Positions 10,883 through 20,159 of a stretch of 64,000 nucleotides of DNA are shown one piece after another. Position 1 is the stretch's first letter; every line of letters starts with the position of its first letter. Origin of the DNA: Geomonas sp. Red32. GTDB taxonomy: Bacteria; Desulfobacterota; Desulfuromonadia; Geobacterales; Geobacteraceae. The translations under genes were made by a program, and so were the position numbers. Under the pieces are notes generated by a model. That model searched no databases, was not told where the DNA came from, and worked only from the letters and a program-made list of their open reading frames with translations. The stretch lies in the NCBI RefSeq assembly GCF_023652955.1, contig NZ_JAKLOY010000008.1, forward strand, positions 160,970 to 224,969, given 5' to 3'.

Positions 10883-12340
10883 CTAGATGTGGGGAATTCT
10901 CAGCACGAAGCTGCTTCCTTTGCCGACCTCGCTTTGCACGGTGATTCTCCCTCCGCACGACTCGGCAATGCGGGCGGCAATCGCTAACCCGAGCCCGGTC
11001 CCCTTCCCCGGTTCCTTGGTGGTGAAGAAGGGATCGAATACCAGCGGCAGATGCTCCGGCGGCATACCCATCCCGGTGTCACGCACCTCCATGAGCACCT
11101 CGTCCCCGTCGCTCCGTCCGATCAGCGAAAGGGTCCCTCCCTGCGGCATGGCGTCTCTCGCGTTCATGATCAGGTTGATGAGCAACTGCTCCAACTGGTG
11201 GCGGTCGGCCCGGATGTCTGGGAGCGCCGCTCCGGCCTCTATTCTCACCTCGAGCTGCTTGAGCACCCCCTGGGTTCCCAGCAGCTCCACGATGTTTTCG
11301 AAGAGGGAGCGGACTTCCACCTCCTCGCGCACGGCCGGACGCGGACGGGAGAAGTCGAGCAGCCCTCGCACGATGCGGTCGATCCGGCGCGTTTCCTCCC
11401 CTATCCTCCTCAGGTAATCGGACTTCTCCTCGTCGCTGGAAAGTTCATCCGCCAGGATGTCGGTGTATCCCATGACGGCGGCGAGGGGTGTGCCGATTTC
11501 GTGGGCCATCCCCGCTGCCAAAAGGCCGACCGAGGCCATCTTTTCGGAGCGTACCGTCTCGTTACGCGCCTCGCGCAGTTCGGCGTTGGCCCGGTTGAGG
11601 GAGGCAACCTTTTCCTCGACCTCTTCCTGCTTTTCCCTCAGGGCCATGACCATCAGGTTAAAGGCATTGGAGAGCTCGGCGACTTCGGTGCTCCCTCGAA
11701 CGTTGACGGTGCCCTGGAGGTCCCCGGCGGCGATCCGGCCGGTCGCCGAAAGCAGCCTGCGGATCGGGACCACGACGCTGCGCGATAAGAGGTAGCTGCC
11801 GAACAGCAATAACAGCAGGAAATCGAGCGTGAAGTAGGTAAGGAGCAACTGGCGCTGTTCCTTTAACCGCTGCTGCTCGGTCGCCAGGGAGAAAGTCAGC
11901 CGGCCGGCTCCGACAATCTGTCCCCCGTCGGTGATCGGCGCATAGCACCGGCCGTAGCGCCCGTCCCGGGATACCTGGAAGCCGGGGCGCCCGCCCAAAA
12001 GAACGCTGTAAAGCTGCGGATCCCCCCCGCGCTTGTCCTTGATGGAGACGACGGTCTCTCCGTTGTCGCGCACCACGAGGAGTCCGGCGTACCCTTTCCA
12101 CTTCGTGAGCTGCGCGAGGTAGCGGTCCGCTGCCGAACCGGGGGGAGGAGCGGTCAACGGGCGGGGAAGCAGATCGCCCACCGAGGCCAGCAGGGACTTC
12201 CCCTCCTCCCCTTTCATGAGGTAGAGGTCGTTCTCGGCGGTCTTGAACGAGATGAGAGAGAGAAGTATCCAGGTGAGCACCAGCAGGGCGCTCAAAGAGG
12301 CAAGGATGTGAAACGTGAGGGTGAAACGGAAAGGTTTCAT
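10883..12340 (-). CDS. Membrane sensor histidine kinase paired with the sigma-54 regulator
   Basis: About 485 residues from ATG 12340, which puts the first transmembrane helix (about residues 10-32) at the N-terminus; an in-frame ATG at 12385 would add 15 residues and neither start has a strong ribosome site. A periplasmic sensor region of about 130 residues is followed by a second membrane helix (FTLDFLLLLLFGSYLL), a HAMP linker, a coiled-coil, a HisKA box with HEIGTPLAAVMGY, and a HATPase domain with N, G1 and G2 boxes (LIMNARDAMP, DTGMGMP, GTGLGLAI). The signal is unknown. It lies between pilD and the response regulator, all on one strand, so a role in controlling pilus genes is likely. 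Confidence 0.9.
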   Translation of the reverse strand: MKPFRFTLTFHILASLSALLVLTWILLSLISFKTAENDLYLMKGEEGKSLLASVGDLLPRPLTAPPPGSAADRYLAQLTKWKGYAGLLVVRDNGETVVSIKDKRGGDPQLYSVLLGGRPGFQVSRDGRYGRCYAPITDGGQIVGAGRLTFSLATEQQRLKEQRQLLLTYFTLDFLLLLLFGSYLLSRSVVVPIRRLLSATGRIAAGDLQGTVNVRGSTEVAELSNAFNLMVMALREKQEEVEEKVASLNRANAELREARNETVRSEKMASVGLLAAGMAHEIGTPLAAVMGYTDILADELSSDEEKSDYLRRIGEETRRIDRIVRGLLDFSRPRPAVREEVEVRSLFENIVELLGTQGVLKQLEVRIEAGAALPDIRADRHQLEQLLINLIMNARDAMPQGGTLSLIGRSDGDEVLMEVRDTGMGMPPEHLPLVFDPFFTTKEPGKGTGLGLAIAARIAESCGGRITVQSEVGKGSSFVLRIPHI

Positions 12341-12392
12341 TGTGCCCGTTAATGCCGGTGCCGGATGAGCACCGCAGACGTCCATCGGCAGA

Positions 12393-13196
12393 CTAGCTGC
12401 CTATGTGCAGGTACCAGTAGATGATCCTTCTCCCGAAGAAAATGAAGATGAGCGATGCCCCGGCCAGGAACGGGCCGAAGGGTATGGCCAGATTGGAATC
12501 CTTCTTCTGGGCCAGCATAACGCTGATGCCGATCACCGAGCCGAGAAGGGAGGCGACAAAGATGATGAAGAGCACCCCTTTCCAGCCGAAGAAAGCCCCC
12601 ATCATGGCCAAGAGCTTGATATCCCCTCCCCCCATGCCGTCCTTTTTGGTGAGCAACTGGTAGCCGTAGGCGATCAGCAGCAGGCTCCCTCCCCCGGCGA
12701 GGATGCCGATCAGCGAACTGAGCCAGCCAAACTCCGGAAAGAGAAAGGAGATGCCGAATCCGGCGAGGATGCCGGGAAGGGTGATGACGTCGGGAAGGAT
12801 CTGGTGCTCGAGGTCGATGAAGGTCAGCACCACCATGGTGCTGGAGTACACAAAGAAAATGGCGAAGATCAGCCCGAAGCCGAATTTCCAGAAGAGCGCC
12901 AGGGTCAGGAGGCCGTTCAACAACTCCACCAGCGGATACTGGAGCGAGATGTGCTCTCCACACTTACGGCAGCGCCCCCTGAGCAGCAGATAGCTCAGGA
13001 TCGGGATGTTGTCGTACCAGCGGATTTGGTAGTCGCAGTTGGGGCAGTGGGAAGGAGGAAAGACGACCGACTCGTGGTTGGGAAGCCGGTAGATGCAGAC
13101 GTTGAGAAAGGATCCGACCACCGCGCCGATCACAAAGGCAACGATAGCACCGAAGGCGAAAGGCTGGCCTGCCAGGAAGACGACGGGAAGCTGCAA
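12393..13196 (-). CDS. pilD: Prepilin peptidase / N-methyltransferase, type IV pilin leader peptidase
   Basis: 267 residues, polytopic. The cytoplasmic zinc-binding loop typical of bifunctional PilD has CPNC (51-54) and CRKC (76-79). The two catalytic aspartates of the GxGD-type peptidase are D128 (FIDLEHQILPD) and D192 (GGGD). It cleaves the leader of type IV prepilins at the inner membrane and methylates the new N-terminus. The start appears to be TTG 13196 with AGAGG about 7 nt upstream; no ATG gives the full first helix. The stop lies 52 bp before the kinase gene start. Identification is secure. Confidence 0.94.
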   Translation of the reverse strand: MQLPVVFLAGQPFAFGAIVAFVIGAVVGSFLNVCIYRLPNHESVVFPPSHCPNCDYQIRWYDNIPILSYLLLRGRCRKCGEHISLQYPLVELLNGLLTLALFWKFGFGLIFAIFFVYSSTMVVLTFIDLEHQILPDVITLPGILAGFGISFLFPEFGWLSSLIGILAGGGSLLLIAYGYQLLTKKDGMGGGDIKLLAMMGAFFGWKGVLFIIFVASLLGSVIGISVMLAQKKDSNLAIPFGPFLAGASLIFIFFGRRIIYWYLHIGS

Positions 13197-13449
13197 AAGA
13201 GGACCTCTTCGTTAATGAATGGAAAATTCGCTGTAGTATGACAGAAAGAGGCGGCGGTTTCAAAGGAAATGCTAGTCGTTTCGCTTCCCAGCCCCCCATC
13301 CGTGCCGCCCCTGGAAGGTGAGAAATGGTTGCGTAGTCCTGCCAGCAAGCTGCTTGGGGTTCTGAAATGGGAGTCATGGTCTTGCGATGATAATGCACGT
13401 TAACGCGGAAGGTGCCGATGGGCCCTGCGGTAGGGTTACTTCCCCCGGC
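13197..13449. other. Intergenic leader upstream of pilD
   Basis: No convincing gene. It holds the pilD ribosome site and the region where a pilD promoter should lie, but I could not pick a clear -35/-10 or sigma-54 box. Open frames here have no ribosome site and no recognisable protein. Confidence 0.4.
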
Positions 13450-13807
13450 AATGGGTTCGGCTGGCTTTGCGATAGGTTCGGCTGGCTCTGCGATAGGTTC
13501 GGCTGGCTCTGCGATAGGTTCGGCTGGCTCTGCGATAGGGATGGCTGGCCCTGCGATAGGGATGGCTGGCCCTGCGATAGGGATGCTCGGCTCTGCGATA
13601 GGGATGCTCGGCTCTGCGATAGGGATGCTCGGCTCTGCGATAGGGATGCTCGGCTCTGGCGATAGGGATGCTTGGCTCTGCTGTAGGGATGCTCGGCTCT
13701 GCCATAGAGAGAGTTGGTCCCACGATTGCGATGGTTGGTCCTGCGATAGGTATGGTTGGTCCTGCGATAGGTATGGTTGGTCCTGCGATAGGTATGGCGG
13801 CTTCAGC
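13450..13807 (+). repeat. 21-bp tandem minisatellite, about 17 units
   Basis: Head-to-tail 21-bp units, most beginning GATAGG and ending CTCTGC, CCCTGC or TCCTGC. Blocks of identical units are ordered: 13471-13533 (three), 13534-13575 (two), 13576-13638 (three), 13745-13786 (two), with variants between. One unit (13639-13660) is 22 bp, which shifts any reading frame. The period divides by 3, so frames stay open on both strands, but none has a ribosome site and the single-base insertion argues against a protein. It sits between pilD and valS. Confidence 0.9.
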
Positions 13808-14072
13808 CCATGGCCATCTCTGGGTCATGGACAGGGATGGATAGACCGTAGATGTCGAAGTTTGGGTCGAAGACGGCGACCGATGGGCTGACACACTGCT
13901 TTCTTAGCACCGCGTGAAGCTGTTACAACGTGAGATGTCCGCATTTCGGAGCCGACGGCAACGATGTTGGCATCAAGGGAGCCGTAACAATCCCGTGATG
14001 GTCCCCTTCATAATTCCGCGATGGCCCTTCTTCCTCCGGAACGTCCCAATCGTTTCGGGTATGATGATCTTC

Positions 14073-14156
14073 ACCGGTCCAATCATGGCCATCGCAGGAC
14101 TAACCATAGCCATCGAAGCACTAACCATAGCCATCGCAGGACTAACCATGGCCATC
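14073..14156 (-). repeat. Second 21-bp array, inverted relative to the first
   Basis: Four units of 21 bp (14073-14093, 14094-14114, 14115-14135, 14136-14156), each ending CCATAGCCATC or CATGGCCATC on the plus strand. Read on the minus strand they begin GATGGC and two end in TCCTGC, closely matching the units at 13724-13786. The two arrays therefore face each other across about 265 bp of unique sequence. Confidence 0.85.
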
Positions 14157-14233
14157 ATACAGGACTATACCCCCGTGGCCACGCGGTCTTGCCCCGCCAT
14201 CACCGGTTAATCGCGTGCGATCGGACAAACAAA

Positions 14234-14258
14234 AGGGTGGGCACATAGTGCCCACCCT
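14234..14258 (-). terminator. Rho-independent terminator of valS
   Basis: An 11-bp stem AGGGTGGGCAC / GTGCCCACCCT with a 3-nt loop, followed on the minus strand by TTTTGTTTG. It lies 19 bp beyond the valS stop. Confidence 0.8.
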
Positions 14259-14276
14259 ACGATAGACGTTGCAGGG

Positions 14277-16940
14277 TTATTTCAGGCGCTGAATCTTGAC
14301 GAGGTTCTCTTCGAGGAGTGTCTTCTTGTTGGCGAACTCGGTGACCTTCTCGCGCTCCTTCTCGACCACGTCGGCAGGGGCGCGTTCAACGAAGCTCGGG
14401 TTCTCGAGCTTCTTGGAGAGGAACTCGATGTCCTTCTCGATCTTGGCGATCTCCTTGTTGAGGCGCTTCTCCTCTTCTTCAACGTTCACCAGGCCGCGCA
14501 GCGGCACGACGATCTCCACGTCGCCCGCCACCTGCAGCGAGGCCTCCGCGGGACGCTCGACGCCCTGCCCGATAGCGAGATCGGAGAGACGGGCGAGGCT
14601 CATCACGTACACCTCGTTCCGCTTGAGAAGCGCCAGGCTGTCGGCGGACTTGCAGTCGAGCAGCGCGGCGATCTGCTTGCTCGGCGGCACTTCCATCTCG
14701 CCCCTGATGTTCCTGATCCCCTTGATGACGTCCATCACCAGCTCCATCTCGGCGGCGGCGGTGGCGAAGCCTTTCCACTCCTCACGCGGAGTCGGGTAGC
14801 TGGCGATCATCACGCTCTCTTCCTCCGAGGTCCTCGGCAGCGCCTGCCAGATCTCCTCGGTGATGAACGGCATGAACGGATGAAGCAGCCGGAGGAGGTT
14901 CTCCAGCACCATCCAGAGGACGTACTTGGCGGTGGTCTGGCGGGAGCCGTCGCCCTTGTAGAGGTCATCCTTCACGAGCTCGATGTACCAGTCGCAGAAC
15001 TCGCTCCAGGTGAAGCGGTACAGGTCGCTCGCCGCCTCGTTGAAGCGGAAGTTGGTGAGCGCGTCGTCGACCGAGGCGGCCGCCTCGTTCAGCCGGAAGA
15101 GGATCCACTTATCGGCATTGGAGAGCGAAAGAGTTGCCGGATCGATGGCTTTCGGGTCGAAATCTTCCAGGTTCATGAGGGCGAAGCGGGAGGCGTTCCA
15201 GATCTTGTTGGCGAAGTTGCGGTAGCCGGCGATCCTTTCCTCGGCGAGCTTGATGTCGCGACCCTGGGCTGCAAAGGCGGCCAGGGTGAAGCGGAAGGCG
15301 TCGGTGCCGTAGGCGTCGATGACGGTCAGGGGGTCGATCACGTTCCCCTTGGACTTGCTCATCTTCTGCCCCTGGGCGTCGCGCACCAGGGCGTGGATGT
15401 AGACGTCCTTGAAGGGGACCTCGTCCATGAAGTGGAGCCCCATCATCATCATGCGGGCCACCCAGAAGAAGAGGATGTCGAAGCCGGTGACCAGCGTGGA
15501 GGTCGGGTAGAAAGCCGAGAGCTCCGGGGTCTTCTCCGGCCATCCCATGGTCGAGAACGGCCACAGGGCGGAGGAGAACCAGGTATCGAGAACGTCGGTC
15601 TCCTGGCGGATCTCATCCGAGCCGCACTTGGAGCAGCTGGTGGGATCCTCCTTGGCGACGGTGACGTGGCCGCAGTGATCGCAGAACCAGGCGGGGATCC
15701 GGTGGCCCCACCAGATCTGGCGGGAGATGCACCAGTCGCGGATGTTCTCCATCCAGTCGTAGTAGGTGTTCTCCCACTGCTGCGGGACGATCTTGGTCTT
15801 CCCTTCCTTCACCGCGGCGAGCGCGCGCTCGGCCAAGGGACCCACCTTCACGTACCACTGCAGGGAGAGGTACGGTTCGACGACGGTCTTGCAGCGGTAG
15901 CAGCCGCCCACCGACAGCGCATGGTCCTGGATCTTCTCCAAGAGGCCGTCGGCCTCGAGGTCGGCCACCACCTGTTTGCGGGCGGCGAAACGGTCCATCC
16001 CCTCGTACTGTTTGCCCGCGGCGTTGACTACGCCGGACTCGTCGAAGACGTTGATCTTGTCGAGGTTGTGCCTCAGGCCGACCTCGAAGTCATTGAAGTC
16101 ATGGGCGGGGGTGATCTTCACCACGCCGGTCCCGAACTCCATGTCGACGTAGTCGTCGGCGACCACCGGGATCTCGCGGTTGACCAGCGGGAGGAGCACC
16201 TTCTTACCGATGAGGTGCTTGTAGCGGTCGTCGGCCGGGTTGACGGCCACTGCGGTGTCGCCCAGCATGGTCTCCGGACGGGTGGTGGCCACCACCACGT
16301 ACTCGTCGCTCCCCACCACCGGGTAGCGGAGGTGCCAGAGGTTACCGGCCTTATCCTCGTGCTCGACCTCGATGTCGGAAAGCGCGGTGTGGCAGCGCGG
16401 GCACCAGTTGATCAGCCGGTTGTCGCGGTAAATGAGCCCCTCGTCGTAAAGGCGGACGAAGACCTCGCGCACGGCCGTGGAGAGCCCGGCATCCATGGTG
16501 AAGCGCTCGCGCTCCCAATCGCAGGAGGCGCCGAGCCTTTTGAGCTGGCCGATGATCTGCCCGCCGGACTCGCCCTTCCACTTCCAGACGCGCTCGATAA
16601 AACCTTCACGGCCGAGCTCGAAGCGGTCCTTCCCTTCGGCGGCCAACTGGCGCTCCACCACGTTCTGGGTGGCGATGCCGGCATGGTCGGTACCGGGCAT
16701 CCAGAGGACGTTGTAGCCGCTCATCCGCTTCCAGCGGCAAAGGATGTCCTGCAGGGTGTTGTTCAGCGCGTGCCCCATGTGAAGGACACCGGTGATGTTC
16801 GGGGGGGGGATGACGATGCTGTAGCCCGGTTTATCGGAGGGGACGGTGGCATGGAAGTACCCCTTCCCTTCCCACTCCTTGTACCATCTCTGTTCAACGC
16901 TCTGCGGCTCGTATACCTTTTCCAGCTCTCGTTTTGCCAT
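14277..16940 (-). CDS. valS: Valyl-tRNA synthetase
   Basis: 887 residues, the usual length for bacterial ValRS. It charges tRNA-Val with valine in the cytosol. Class I signatures are present: HMGH at 54-57 (HIGH box) and KMSKS at 526-530. The editing domain lies between them, and the C-terminus ends in the tRNA-binding coiled-coil arm typical of ValRS (from about residue 815, rich in EEEKRLNKEIAKIEKD). It is followed by a terminator at 14234-14258. Its length, motifs and end match a normal housekeeping gene. Confidence 0.98.
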   Translation of the reverse strand: MAKRELEKVYEPQSVEQRWYKEWEGKGYFHATVPSDKPGYSIVIPPPNITGVLHMGHALNNTLQDILCRWKRMSGYNVLWMPGTDHAGIATQNVVERQLAAEGKDRFELGREGFIERVWKWKGESGGQIIGQLKRLGASCDWERERFTMDAGLSTAVREVFVRLYDEGLIYRDNRLINWCPRCHTALSDIEVEHEDKAGNLWHLRYPVVGSDEYVVVATTRPETMLGDTAVAVNPADDRYKHLIGKKVLLPLVNREIPVVADDYVDMEFGTGVVKITPAHDFNDFEVGLRHNLDKINVFDESGVVNAAGKQYEGMDRFAARKQVVADLEADGLLEKIQDHALSVGGCYRCKTVVEPYLSLQWYVKVGPLAERALAAVKEGKTKIVPQQWENTYYDWMENIRDWCISRQIWWGHRIPAWFCDHCGHVTVAKEDPTSCSKCGSDEIRQETDVLDTWFSSALWPFSTMGWPEKTPELSAFYPTSTLVTGFDILFFWVARMMMMGLHFMDEVPFKDVYIHALVRDAQGQKMSKSKGNVIDPLTVIDAYGTDAFRFTLAAFAAQGRDIKLAEERIAGYRNFANKIWNASRFALMNLEDFDPKAIDPATLSLSNADKWILFRLNEAAASVDDALTNFRFNEAASDLYRFTWSEFCDWYIELVKDDLYKGDGSRQTTAKYVLWMVLENLLRLLHPFMPFITEEIWQALPRTSEEESVMIASYPTPREEWKGFATAAAEMELVMDVIKGIRNIRGEMEVPPSKQIAALLDCKSADSLALLKRNEVYVMSLARLSDLAIGQGVERPAEASLQVAGDVEIVVPLRGLVNVEEEEKRLNKEIAKIEKDIEFLSKKLENPSFVERAPADVVEKEREKVTEFANKKTLLEENLVKIQRLK

Positions 16941-17000
16941 CTGACACTAACCTCGTATGTAATGCGCTGCAAATTGATTCGGCATATTCACAATGCAAAA

Positions 17001-17020
17001 AGGGGATCGTGAAATCCCCT
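17001..17020 (-). terminator. Terminator downstream of the REC-tail protein gene
   Basis: On the minus strand AGGGGAT-TTCACG-ATCCCCT is followed by TTTTTGC. It separates the response regulator gene (stop at 17063) from valS. Confidence 0.75.
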
Positions 17021-17062
17021 CTTGCGGTACGTGCGGGTGATTGATCCAGGCAGCCGGGGTGG

Positions 17063-18370
17063 TTATCCCTTGACGCCCGCCCTGAGTTTCTTGATCTCTT
17101 CCTTGATCAGCACCTCGGCCAGATCGGGAACCACTTCCCAGACGATCCTTTCGATGACCTCCCGGGAGATGCGCGCGATGGCGGCCTCGAGATCCGCCTC
17201 GGTGATCCCGGTGACGACGGGCTGGGCCGGGGCCAGGGGTGCGGCGGAAACGGGTGCGGCAACCGGCGCCTGGGGAGCAAAGGCAGGCTGCTGGACTTGA
17301 GGTGCTTCGAAGACCGGCGGCGCCACCGGCTCCAGCGCGGCCGCTTCGAAGAAGCTCGCTGCAGGCGCCTGCTGCTCGAAGAAGGACGGGGCCGGCTCCG
17401 GCTCGACCGGGGTGACGTTCTCCTCTTCAAGGGAGAACGGCTCGTACTCCGGAAGCGGCATCGGTTCGATTACGGTCTCGGCAGCAACCACGGGCTCGGC
17501 AGTAACGGCCTCTTCCTGGAAGCCAAAGACATCCTCGGCGGCAGGCTCATACGGCTCTTCCACCAGTTCGAGGGGGGGGCCGGTCTCCTCGACGTCGTCG
17601 CCTTCCTCTTCGAAAGTGAAGAACTCCTCGGCCTCGTACTCGACATCTCCCTCGACGACCCCGAAGGTCTCGGCAGCATCGGGGGCGCCGGGAGCCTCCA
17701 TCTCGAAAGCTCCCCAGAGATCGTCTTCCAGGGTTGCCTCCATGATCTCCTCCTGCGCAGCCGGTGCAGCCGGTGCAGCCGGGGCCGCGAAGGAAGCCGC
17801 AGCAGGCTGGGGAGTGGGCTGGGGAGCCGGTGCAGCAGGAGCGGCCGGCGGGGCCTGGAACGCGGGCGTCGGCTGGGGAGCGGGCTCGGCCATGGTATCG
17901 AGGCCGGAGAGATCGCCCCAGACGTCTTCGGCGTTGGAGAAGGCCGGTTCCGGCGCGGCGGCAGGCGCAGGCTGCGGCACGGGGGCGGCAACCCTGGTCT
18001 TGCCGAGGGCGAGCAGTTCTTTGACCTTGTCGATCAGTTGCTGGGACTCGAACGGCTTGGTGATGGTGGCGTCGGCCCCGCAGCTGCGGGCCTTCTCCTC
18101 GTCGAGCGGCTCGAAGGCACCGATCAGAAGCAGCAGCGGCACCGCGTTAAGCTTGGGGTCGCGGCGGATCTCGGCGCAGACTTCGTAGCCGTTCCTCCCG
18201 GGCATCAGGGCGTCGACCAGCATCAGATCGGGCTGGATCTCCTTGGCCTTGTCGAGGGCGGCGTTACCGTTGTCGACCACGGTCAGCTCGAACTCCTCGT
18301 TGGCAAAGATGATCGCCACGACTTTCTGGATGGTGATGCTGTCATCGGCGAGGAGCAATCTGTTGCCCAT
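17063..18370 (-). CDS. Response regulator with long Pro/Ala/Glu-rich tail and conserved C-terminal helix
   Basis: 435 residues. Residues 1-120 are a receiver domain (ADD at 8-10, phospho-acceptor D53, KPF near 107). Residues about 125-385 are a low-complexity, disordered region first Pro/Ala-rich and then strongly acidic. The last 45 residues form an amphipathic helix (AIARISREVIERIVWEVVP, then LAEVLIKEEIKKL). There is no DNA-binding or enzymatic output domain. This layout suggests a scaffold or polar-organising role in which phosphorylation controls partner binding. The C-terminal helix loosely recalls the oligomerisation end of PopZ-like proteins, but that is a weak visual resemblance. A good ribosome site (GAGGGGG) precedes ATG 18370. 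No kinase gene adjoins it. Confidence 0.82.
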   Translation of the reverse strand: MGNRLLLADDSITIQKVVAIIFANEEFELTVVDNGNAALDKAKEIQPDLMLVDALMPGRNGYEVCAEIRRDPKLNAVPLLLLIGAFEPLDEEKARSCGADATITKPFESQQLIDKVKELLALGKTRVAAPVPQPAPAAAPEPAFSNAEDVWGDLSGLDTMAEPAPQPTPAFQAPPAAPAAPAPQPTPQPAAASFAAPAAPAAPAAQEEIMEATLEDDLWGAFEMEAPGAPDAAETFGVVEGDVEYEAEEFFTFEEEGDDVEETGPPLELVEEPYEPAAEDVFGFQEEAVTAEPVVAAETVIEPMPLPEYEPFSLEEENVTPVEPEPAPSFFEQQAPAASFFEAAALEPVAPPVFEAPQVQQPAFAPQAPVAAPVSAAPLAPAQPVVTGITEADLEAAIARISREVIERIVWEVVPDLAEVLIKEEIKKLRAGVKG

Positions 18371-18531
18371 CTAGTCCCCCTCTACTGCAAACGGTTCGGA
18401 TGCGGGTGGTTCAACTCTCCCCGCCGGCCCCGGAAAATGTCTCTCCTCAGGCCGGTTTAGGGAGGAAAAAAGGTAAAAAAAACTAGCACAAAGGGCCGCC
18501 GAGTGTCAAGGTTTTTGCCCTTTCTGATTAA

Positions 18532-19701
18532 TCACCGATCATGCAAGCCGGCGAACTTCCCTCCCTGGGGAGGAAGACCGAAGATCCGGGAGGCGAGCGT
18601 GGAGAGATTTCCGCGCAACTTGTTGAACTCGTGCACATTCTTGTAGTCGAGCCGGGCGGTGAGGAAGATCACGAAGGTATCGGAGACCGGGTCGATCCAG
18701 ACCGAGGAGCCGGAGTAGCCGGTGTGGCCGAAGGAAACCGCCGAGAAGCCGCCGCGCGGGGCGGAGTACGGCGACGAGATGTCCCACCCGAGGCCGCGAA
18801 CCACGTCCCCTCCCCTGGCGAAGTAGGGAGCGGTCATCTGCTCCACCGTCCTTCGTGCCAGGACGGTCTTGCCGTCCAGCGTTCCGCCGTAGAGCATCAT
18901 CTGGCAGAACCTCGCCAGGTCGAACGCGGTGGAGAAGAGCCCGGCATGACCGGCCACGCCGCCCAACTGACGGCACAGGTGATCCTGGGCGTCTCCCTGC
19001 ATGAGGCGGTCGTCGTAGATGGTGGCGGAGCAGCGCTCCCGGTTCTTGGGATTGAAACCGGTGTCGTTCATCCCCAGCGGCTGGTAGAAGGACTCTCTCG
19101 TGTAGACGTCGAGGGGCTCGCCGGTGACCCGCCTTACCAGCTCGGCCAGCAGGATGAAGTTCAGGTCGGCGTACTTGAAGCGGTAGCCGACGTCGCCCTT
19201 GAGGCGCTGGCTGGCGGCACCATCGATGGCGCTTTTCAGGGCATTATCGTTGGAGAGGGGGATGTCGTCGAGACCCGACGTGTGGGTGAGGAGGTTGAAG
19301 ATGAGGATGGCGTCTTTGCCGTGGTGAGCCAGTTCCGGGAACCACTTGACCACCGGATCCAGCAGGGATAGCCGTCCTTCCTCCGCAAGCTTGAGGACCG
19401 CGGGTGTGGTGGCGATCACCTTGGTGAGGGAGGCCAGGTCGAAGACCGTGTCGGCGGTCATCGGCCGCGACTGGGGAAGCGGCGAGACCCGCCCGTAGGC
19501 CCCTTCGAAGAGGACCCGGTCGTGGCTGCCGATCAGCACCACGCCGCCGGCGATCAGGTTCCTGGAGATGGCTTCCTGGACCAGGGCATCGATGCGGGCC
19601 GAAGGTTGGGCCGCCGAGGCGTTGGATGCAAGGAGCAGTACCGTCCAAAGTATCAGTGCTGTCAGGAGGAGGACCACCCTGAGTGGTCTGAACGATCGCA
19701 T
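18532..19701 (-). CDS. Exported serine hydrolase of the beta-lactamase/penicillin-binding (class C) family
   Basis: 389 residues with an N-terminal signal/anchor (residues about 8-30). The active-site SxxK is SLTK at 91-94, the second motif is the YxN-like YADLN at 177-181 (Asp in place of the usual Asn two residues on), and the HTG motif (third box) lies near 324. Family members include esterases, D-aminopeptidases and peptidoglycan-related enzymes; few are true beta-lactamases. It acts in the periplasm or on the membrane surface. It starts 19 bp after the DUF2914 gene on the same strand, so they are probably co-transcribed. The substrate cannot be named. Confidence 0.88.
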   Translation of the reverse strand: MRSFRPLRVVLLLTALILWTVLLLASNASAAQPSARIDALVQEAISRNLIAGGVVLIGSHDRVLFEGAYGRVSPLPQSRPMTADTVFDLASLTKVIATTPAVLKLAEEGRLSLLDPVVKWFPELAHHGKDAILIFNLLTHTSGLDDIPLSNDNALKSAIDGAASQRLKGDVGYRFKYADLNFILLAELVRRVTGEPLDVYTRESFYQPLGMNDTGFNPKNRERCSATIYDDRLMQGDAQDHLCRQLGGVAGHAGLFSTAFDLARFCQMMLYGGTLDGKTVLARRTVEQMTAPYFARGGDVVRGLGWDISSPYSAPRGGFSAVSFGHTGYSGSSVWIDPVSDTFVIFLTARLDYKNVHEFNKLRGNLSTLASRIFGLPPQGGKFAGLHDR

Positions 19702-19720
19702 AGTCTCGCTGGGTTCTCCG

Positions 19721-20128
19721 CTAGTTCATTTTGAAGCTGACCGACTTGATCACGTTGCCTTCGCCGTCCTGGGCCTCGCAGCGCCACTGCCCCGACTCGC
19801 CCTTCTGGACGCCGATCCTGCTGTAGGTGCGCCAGTGCGAACCTTTGACCGGCATCTCGTCCTCGCTCACCGCCTCGTCGTCCCGGTACCAGACATGCTT
19901 GATGGTGGTATCGGTCCCCTTGGGGGCGAGGATACGGGTGAAGCAGTAGAGCGCCTTCACCGATGAAGAGGAGATCCGCCAGACGGAGTCGATGGGGTTT
20001 CCCTTGACGATCTTGGTGGTGACCGTCATCTCGGTGATCTTGAGGTCACTCGCCTCCGACTGTGCCCAAAAGGAGAGTGAAAACAGCAAGGCCGCAGCCA
20101 CGGTGCCCAAAAGCCTGTTGAGAGTCAT
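19721..20128 (-). CDS. Exported DUF2914 protein
   Basis: 135 residues with a signal peptide (MTLNRLLGTVAAALLF). The mature part carries the DUF2914 pattern: VTTKIVKGNPIDSVWRISSS, then LYCFTRI, WYRDDE and a C-terminal WRCEAQDGEG. GGAGGG suits the ATG at 20128 better than the adjacent ATG at 20131. DUF2914 domains are thought to be extracellular beta-sandwich modules, without an assigned reaction. It lies between argJ and the serine hydrolase on the same strand. Confidence 0.85.
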   Translation of the reverse strand: MTLNRLLGTVAAALLFSLSFWAQSEASDLKITEMTVTTKIVKGNPIDSVWRISSSSVKALYCFTRILAPKGTDTTIKHVWYRDDEAVSEDEMPVKGSHWRTYSRIGVQKGESGQWRCEAQDGEGNVIKSVSFKMN

Positions 20129-20159
20129 CATGCCCTCCGCGGGAAAAAGCTATTGAATA

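Noticed and set aside
13450..13807. CRISPR array
   Set aside because: Units are contiguous with no spacers, the unit is too short, and there are no cas genes.
13412..13891. Repeat proteins encoded by the minisatellite on either strand
   Set aside because: Frames stay open only because the unit is 21 bp without stops; one unit has a 1-bp insertion and there is no ribosome site.
14880..17012. 710-codon plus-strand frame opposite valS
   Set aside because: Same reason; valS is certain on the other strand and this frame has no recognisable protein or ribosome site.
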